This document shows, in pieces, positions 59,996 to 64,000 of a DNA stretch of 64,000 nt. Below the pieces are notes generated by a model, which saw nothing but the letters and a program-made list of their open reading frames with translations, was not told where the DNA came from and searched no databases. Location of the stretch: the NCBI RefSeq assembly GCF_001282785.1, contig NZ_CVUA01000001.1, positions 2,542,001 through 2,606,000 of the forward strand, given 5' to 3'. A program made the position numbers and the translations under genes. This stretch comes from Halolamina sediminis (GTDB lineage Archaea; Halobacteriota; Halobacteria; Halobacteriales; Haloferacaceae). Each line of letters opens with the position of its first letter. Position 1 is the stretch's first letter.

Positions 59996-61075
59996 CTACC
60001 GAGCCAGCGGCATGTTGAACGACTGCTCCTCCTCAAGCACTAGCTCCCACGTGAACTCACACTCGCACTCCACCTGCTCGAACACCGATGGATCCTGCCG
60101 CAGGTCGAAGTCCTTGATCGCGCGCTGCACACGGTCGTCGCACTCGCCGCAGTTGTGCGAGCCACGATCCGACCCGTGGCCCACCGGATCGGACACCACG
60201 ATCGCGTCGACGTCCGTCGTCGTCCGGAGCACCTCCGCGACTGACCAGAGCCACGGCGGGCGGTAGCCGCCCTCGTAGAACAGCTCGTCCACCATCGTGT
60301 AGCGCTGGACGTTACAGGGGTTCATCGAGACGGTGTGACAGCCCTCGACGGCACCACAGCGTCGCACGCTCGACTTCATGTCCTCGAGCGCCTCCTGCTC
60401 CGAGAGGAACGGCGGCTTCATCAGCAGGTACGCCTTCACGCCGGCGTCGCCCGCCCGCGCCTCCGCGCAGGCGTCCTCGAAGTCCGCGAAGTCGAAGTAC
60501 TTGTTCACGCAGTCGTGGCGCACGCGGTCCGTGGCTGTCTCCAGCCCCACCGCCACGTCGGTTTCGAGCCCCTGCTCGGTGAACTCCCGGACCTTCTCGC
60601 GGTCGACGAAGTCGGGGAGGGACTCGACGACGATGCGATCCCGATCCGCGAACGTCTCGGCGATCGCCTGCCGAGTCTCGGCGGACACCTCGCGCTCGTC
60701 GAGGAACGAGCCGGAGGTGTAGATCTTGATCAGGCCAGACTCCTCGTCGGCCTCCTCGGCCTCGTGATCGAGACAGTGCTGGATCTGGTCCATCAGCGCG
60801 TCGTGGCTCACGCTGCCACCCTCGACCGACTCAGCGACGTAGCCACACATCGTACAGCCGCCGGCGCGGGCCCAGCGACAGCCGCCGGTGTTGAGGATGA
60901 TCGTCAGGCTCTGGTACACCCCGTCGGGGGTGTTGTCCTCGTCGATCCAGACTCGCGTGGGCTCGCGGGGGTCGTAGCTCTGGTCGTTCTCCGCGCGGAT
61001 GTCGCGCATCACCTGGTTGTGCGCGTCCATCCCCCGCCCGCGTTCGTACACTTCGGGCGTCGGCTCGCTGCTCAT
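59996..61075 (-). CDS. raSEA: Archaeosine synthase radical SAM subunit RaSEA
   Basis: A 359-residue radical SAM enzyme. The cluster motif GCRWARAGGCTMCGY (C66, C74, C77) and SLTIILNTGGCRW are diagnostic of RaSEA, which with ArcS converts preQ0-lysine to archaeosine at position 15 of archaeal tRNA. Other marks are TSGSFLDEREVSAETRQAIA, AVGLETATDRVRHDCVNKYF and the C-terminal CGECDDRVQRAIKDFDLRQD. No arcS or arcTGT is near. It ends next to the inverted-repeat block. Confidence 0.92.
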   Translation of the reverse strand: MSSEPTPEVYERGRGMDAHNQVMRDIRAENDQSYDPREPTRVWIDEDNTPDGVYQSLTIILNTGGCRWARAGGCTMCGYVAESVEGGSVSHDALMDQIQHCLDHEAEEADEESGLIKIYTSGSFLDEREVSAETRQAIAETFADRDRIVVESLPDFVDREKVREFTEQGLETDVAVGLETATDRVRHDCVNKYFDFADFEDACAEARAGDAGVKAYLLMKPPFLSEQEALEDMKSSVRRCGAVEGCHTVSMNPCNVQRYTMVDELFYEGGYRPPWLWSVAEVLRTTTDVDAIVVSDPVGHGSDRGSHNCGECDDRVQRAIKDFDLRQDPSVFEQVECECEFTWELVLEEEQSFNMPLAR

Positions 61076-61124
61076 GGCTGAACTCCGCCGGGCACGGGGA
61101 AAACGGCTTCGACAGGCCGGGACG

Positions 61125-61490
61125 CTACGAGCCCGCGTCCTCGGGGGGCGACGACGGCCCGAACACCCGCCACGCGGCGACGCCCGCCACTGCGCCGACG
61201 GCGTCGGCGACCAGATCGAGCCCGGACACCCCCCGTCCCGGGACGAACCCCTGCAGGAGTTCGACGCCGCCGCCGAACGCGGTCACGACGACCCCGACGG
61301 CGAGCATCGCCCGGCCCGTTCGCGAACGCAGCGCGAACAGGCTCGCCGCCGCGAGCACCGCGTAGCCGACGACGTGGAGGAGCTTGTCGACGCCGACGGG
61401 GCCGATCGTGCCGCCGCCACCGCCGCCCGGCACGAGCGAAGCGGCGAGGACGACAACCGCGACTGCGATCGGGAGCCAACGACGATCCAT
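61125..61490 (-). CDS. VanZ-family membrane protein
   Basis: A 121-residue membrane protein with four spans: LPIAVAVVVLAASLVPG, then VGVDKLLHVVGYAVLAAASL with the VanZ DKxxHxxxY-like motif, and VELLQGFVPGRGVSGLDLVA with the E-x3-Q...D motif. VanZ relatives confer glycopeptide tolerance in bacteria, but in archaea the job is unknown. It is divergent from the next gene. Confidence 0.87.
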   Translation of the reverse strand: MDRRWLPIAVAVVVLAASLVPGGGGGGTIGPVGVDKLLHVVGYAVLAAASLFALRSRTGRAMLAVGVVVTAFGGGVELLQGFVPGRGVSGLDLVADAVGAVAGVAAWRVFGPSSPPEDAGS

Positions 61491-61576
61491 AGCCGTGAGT
61501 GGATCGGTGGGTCCAAAGCCATTGTGTGCCGTGGTCGTCGGGTGGGTTTATGCGGGGCGAGGCGGAACGCCCGACA

Positions 61577-61969
61577 ATGTCCGGAGCCGACTCCTCCACC
61601 GGCCTCCTCTCGGGGAACCGTGAGCTGTTGATCACCGCCGGCGTCAGCGTGCTGGCGTTGGTGCTCCTACTCGGCGTGTTCGGCTTCGGCGGCGTCGTCG
61701 GGATCTTCGGGTTCGTCGTCTACACCGCCGTCTGGCTGGCGCTCGCCGCGTTCGTGCTGTGGCTGTTCTACCGCCTCGTCGTCGCCGTCGAGCGGATCGC
61801 CCACGCACAGCAGCGGATCGCCGCCGCGAAGAACCCCCCGAGCGGCTCGCAGGTCACCGCAGAGAACGGGACCGACGGCGACGATACCGGCGAAACCGAC
61901 ATCGACGGAACGGACGCCGACGGAGACGCAGTCGACGAATCCGACGCCGACGGGAACGACGCTGCGTAG
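61577..61969 (+). CDS. Two-span membrane protein with acidic tail
   Basis: A 130-residue protein: LLITAGVSVLALVLLLGVFG and VVYTAVWLALAAFVLWLFYR are two spans, followed by a charged helix (RLVVAVERIAHAQQRIAAAK) and a Asp/Thr-rich tail with DGTDADGDAVDESDADGN. No known family. It ends 50 bp before the S9 peptidase gene and may be cotranscribed. Confidence 0.75.
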   Translation: MSGADSSTGLLSGNRELLITAGVSVLALVLLLGVFGFGGVVGIFGFVVYTAVWLALAAFVLWLFYRLVVAVERIAHAQQRIAAAKNPPSGSQVTAENGTDGDDTGETDIDGTDADGDAVDESDADGNDAA

Positions 61970-62019
61970 CTTTCACCGCCTTCACAGGAACTTTCACACG
62001 TCCACCGCACTCGTAGACG

Positions 62020-63840
62020 ATGAGCGGCAAGAAACGGTTCACCCCCGAAGAGTTGGCCCGCCTCCCCGAGTTCCACCACCCCCGCGTGGGGCCGGACGGC
62101 GAACGCATCGCGTTCTACTACGACGGTAGCGGCCGCAACGAACTGTACGTGCAGGAAGTCGAGCGCGGCGAGCGCCGGCAGATCAGCGACGGGGAGGTCC
62201 CCCGCGCCGCGCGCTGGCCGATCGCGTGGGGTGCCGACGGCGAACGGGTGTTCTTCCACCTCGACGACGACGGCGACGAACAGAACGACATCTGGGCGAT
62301 CGACCTCGACGGCGACGCCGAGCCGGTGATCGAGACACCCGGACAGGCGTCGCTGCAGGACGTGGCCGACGACGGCCGGCTGCTCTACGCCAGCGACGAG
62401 GGCGAGCAGATGAACCTCTACCTGTTCGACCCCGCGGCCGGCGAGTCCGAGCAGCTGACCGAGAACGACGAGCCGGTCCGGGGCGGGAGCTTCGCGCCCG
62501 CCGACGACCGGATCGCCTACATGACCAACGAGACGGAGGCGATGGAGAACCGCGACGCGTACGTGATGGATCTGGAGCGCCGCGAGTCGCGCCGGCTCGA
62601 CATCGGCGAGACGGGCTCCCAGACCGCCGCGGTCGACTGGCACCCCGACGGCGAGCGCCTGCTCGTCCGCGACGACACGGAGGACTTCACCAACGCCGGC
62701 GTGTACGATCTGGGGAGTGACGAGGTGCGGTGGCTCAGCGCCGGCGACGCCGAGGAGTCGCCGGAGGCGTTCGGGCCCGACGGCGACCGGGCGTACGCCC
62801 TGCGCAGCGAGAACGCCGGCCGGGCACCGATCGTCTACGACCTCGACGGCGGCGAGTCCGAGCCGCTCGACCTCGCCGAGGGTGTCGCCTCGCTGGCCGG
62901 CGGCGAGCACTTCCTCACCGACGGCCGGCCCGTGTTCACCCAGACGACGCCCGACACGCGCTCGTCGCTGCTGGCGTACGACGACGGCGCGACCGAGACG
63001 CTGATCGAGCCCGACTACGGCGACATCGACCCCGACGCGTTCGTCGACGCCGAGTACGTCACCTACGAGTCCGCGGACGGGCTGGAGATCGGCGCGCTGC
63101 TGTACGACGCGCGGGACCGGCCTGACGGCGAGGAGAGTGAGGAAACCCCCGGCGTCGTGAAGGTTCACGGCGGCCCGCACGGCCAGTCGATGCAGTCGTT
63201 CGACCTCTACGCCCAGTTCCTCGTGAGCGAGGGGTACTCGGTGCTGCTGCCGAACTACCGCGGCTCGGTCGGCCGCGGGCGGGAGTTCCAGCAGGCGATC
63301 CTCGGCGACTGGGGCGGCAGCGAGCAGGAGGATATCGCCGCCGGCGGCCGGTGGCTGGGCGACCGCGAGTTCGTCGACGAGGACCGGCTCGCGGTGTTCG
63401 GCGGCTCCTATGGCGGCTACTCGGCGTACTGCCAGCTCACGATGCACCCCGAGATCTGGACGACCGGGGTGGCATGGATCGGCATCACCGACCTCGAACT
63501 ACTGTACGAGGAGTCGATGCCCCACTTCAAGGCGACGCTGGAACAGCAGCTCGGCGACCCCGAAGAGAACGAGGCGCTCTGGCGGGAGCGCTCGCCGATC
63601 ACCCACGTCGGCGACATGGAGGCGCCGGTGTTCGTCGTCCACGGCGTCAACGACCCGCGCTGCCCGATCTCGCAGGCGCGGGTGTTCCGCGACGCGCTAC
63701 AGGAGCGCGGCTGGGAGATGGGGCCGGACGGCGACTTCGAGTACGAGGAGCTCGAGGAGGAGGGCCACGGGAGCTCCGACGCCGAGCAGAAAGTGCGGGC
63801 GTTCGGGCTGATCGGGGAGTACCTCGAGCGGCGGCTCTAA
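62020..63840 (+). CDS. S9-family prolyl oligopeptidase-like peptidase
   Basis: A 606-residue peptidase. N-terminal beta-propeller (WD40/TolB-like; DIWAIDLDGDAEPVIETPGQ) of about 350 residues followed by an alpha/beta hydrolase with the nucleophile in FGGSYGGYSAYCQL (about Ser464), the Asp in VVHGVNDPRCPIS and the His in EEEGHGSSDAEQKV. Typical of acylaminoacyl-peptidase or prolyl oligopeptidase of family S9. No signal peptide, so probably cytoplasmic peptide turnover. The 72-nt tandem structured repeats start 1 bp after its stop. Confidence 0.93.
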   Translation: MSGKKRFTPEELARLPEFHHPRVGPDGERIAFYYDGSGRNELYVQEVERGERRQISDGEVPRAARWPIAWGADGERVFFHLDDDGDEQNDIWAIDLDGDAEPVIETPGQASLQDVADDGRLLYASDEGEQMNLYLFDPAAGESEQLTENDEPVRGGSFAPADDRIAYMTNETEAMENRDAYVMDLERRESRRLDIGETGSQTAAVDWHPDGERLLVRDDTEDFTNAGVYDLGSDEVRWLSAGDAEESPEAFGPDGDRAYALRSENAGRAPIVYDLDGGESEPLDLAEGVASLAGGEHFLTDGRPVFTQTTPDTRSSLLAYDDGATETLIEPDYGDIDPDAFVDAEYVTYESADGLEIGALLYDARDRPDGEESEETPGVVKVHGGPHGQSMQSFDLYAQFLVSEGYSVLLPNYRGSVGRGREFQQAILGDWGGSEQEDIAAGGRWLGDREFVDEDRLAVFGGSYGGYSAYCQLTMHPEIWTTGVAWIGITDLELLYEESMPHFKATLEQQLGDPEENEALWRERSPITHVGDMEAPVFVVHGVNDPRCPISQARVFRDALQERGWEMGPDGDFEYEELEEEGHGSSDAEQKVRAFGLIGEYLERRL

Positions 63841-63841
63841 C

Positions 63842-64000
63842 CGATCACGGCGAGCAACCTGGCGGAACCTCTGTGTTCCGCCCACGGAGCCGATGCCGTG
63901 ATCGTGTTGTAGCCAGTCACGGCGCGTGACCGCTCGCCGGCTCCGTCCGGCGAGCACGGAACTCGATGCCGTGACTGTGTGTAACCAGCCACGGCGCGTG
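63842..64000 (+). repeat. Tandem 72-nt structured repeats (possible ncRNA array), continues past edge
   Basis: Three units begin at 63842, 63914 and 63986: exact 72-base period; the third is cut by the window edge. Unit 1 outer stem CGATCACGGC / GCCGTGATCG (63842-63851, 63895-63904); unit 2 CAGTCACGGC / GCCGTGACTG (63914-63923, 63968-63977): changes at two stem positions are compensated. Inner hairpin: unit 1 GGCGGAA / TTCCGCC (63861-63867, 63876-63882), unit 2 CTCGCCGG / CCGGCGAG (63933-63940, 63947-63954), at the same place with different sequence. The hairpin loop (CTCTGTG; CTCCGT) can pair with the following CACGGA word. This pattern speaks for RNA (or DNA) structure kept by selection. 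Identity unknown. Confidence 0.75.

Noticed and set aside
63842-63977. Reading the 72-nt units as simple transcription terminators of the peptidase gene
   Set aside because: Three copies with exact period and covarying double stems exceed what a terminator needs, and no T-run follows the stems.
1-64000. tRNA, rRNA or CRISPR
   Set aside because: No T-loop GTTCGAAT-like word in a cloverleaf context and no direct repeats with CRISPR-like spacing were seen; the 72-nt array has unit-long similarity, not repeat-spacer form.

Overview
The window is chromosomal DNA of a halophilic archaeon (class Halobacteria). The proteins are very acidic, GC is high with long antisense open frames, and the gene set is haloarchaeal: archaeosine synthase RaSEA, CetZ tubulin, coenzyme F420 genes (cofC, cofG, cofH), Tat signals, a PGF-CTERM S-layer glycoprotein and a DUF1628-type pilin. 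I cannot name the genus. I see no rRNA, tRNA or CRISPR array.

Layout. 0-9.2 kb is a mostly core segment: a pilin, GlmU, a ParD/RelE-type and a HicBA-type toxin-antitoxin pair around EF-1beta and its zinc micro-protein, two overlapping membrane genes, ribosomal protein L11, the crcB1-crcB2 fluoride exporter pair and an M42 peptidase. 9.2-25.4 kb is an accessory tract with lower GC and many broken genes: two IS200/IS605-type remnants facing each other across a beta-helix protein gene, a sensor kinase, a two-gene operon for a 1003-aa PQQ/PKD Tat protein and its CARDB-like partner, a frameshifted parA preceded by five 9-bp iterons, a frameshifted membrane protein, small DNA-binding proteins and a decayed traB. 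25.4-38.5 kb is a cell-surface block: two surface glycoproteins in one operon (S-layer type), then moxR, and an opposing four-gene operon of DUF7519, DUF58, DUF7269 and transglutaminase-like proteins. 38.5-40.5 kb holds two tandem zinc-ribbon micro-proteins, a secreted dockerin-like protein and IS debris.

40.5-64 kb is core again: a zincin-type metalloprotease often linked to F420, an AAC(3)-like acetyltransferase, an orphan HicB, a Cas4/Dna2-type nuclease-helicase, CetZ1, cofC-cofG, a pentapeptide-repeat ion-channel fusion, MscS, cofH, purC, two lipoproteins, purS-purQ, RaSEA, VanZ and an S9 peptidase.

How the genes work together: cofC, cofG, cofH (and perhaps the zincin protease) serve F420 synthesis; purC, purS and purQ serve purine synthesis; the surface block builds and possibly remodels the cell envelope. 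The strongest unexplained signal is at the right edge: a tandem array with an exact 72-nt period, in which each unit has a 10-bp outer stem and an inner hairpin that covary between copies, and whose loop can also pair 3' of the hairpin (possible pseudoknot). The array runs off the window.
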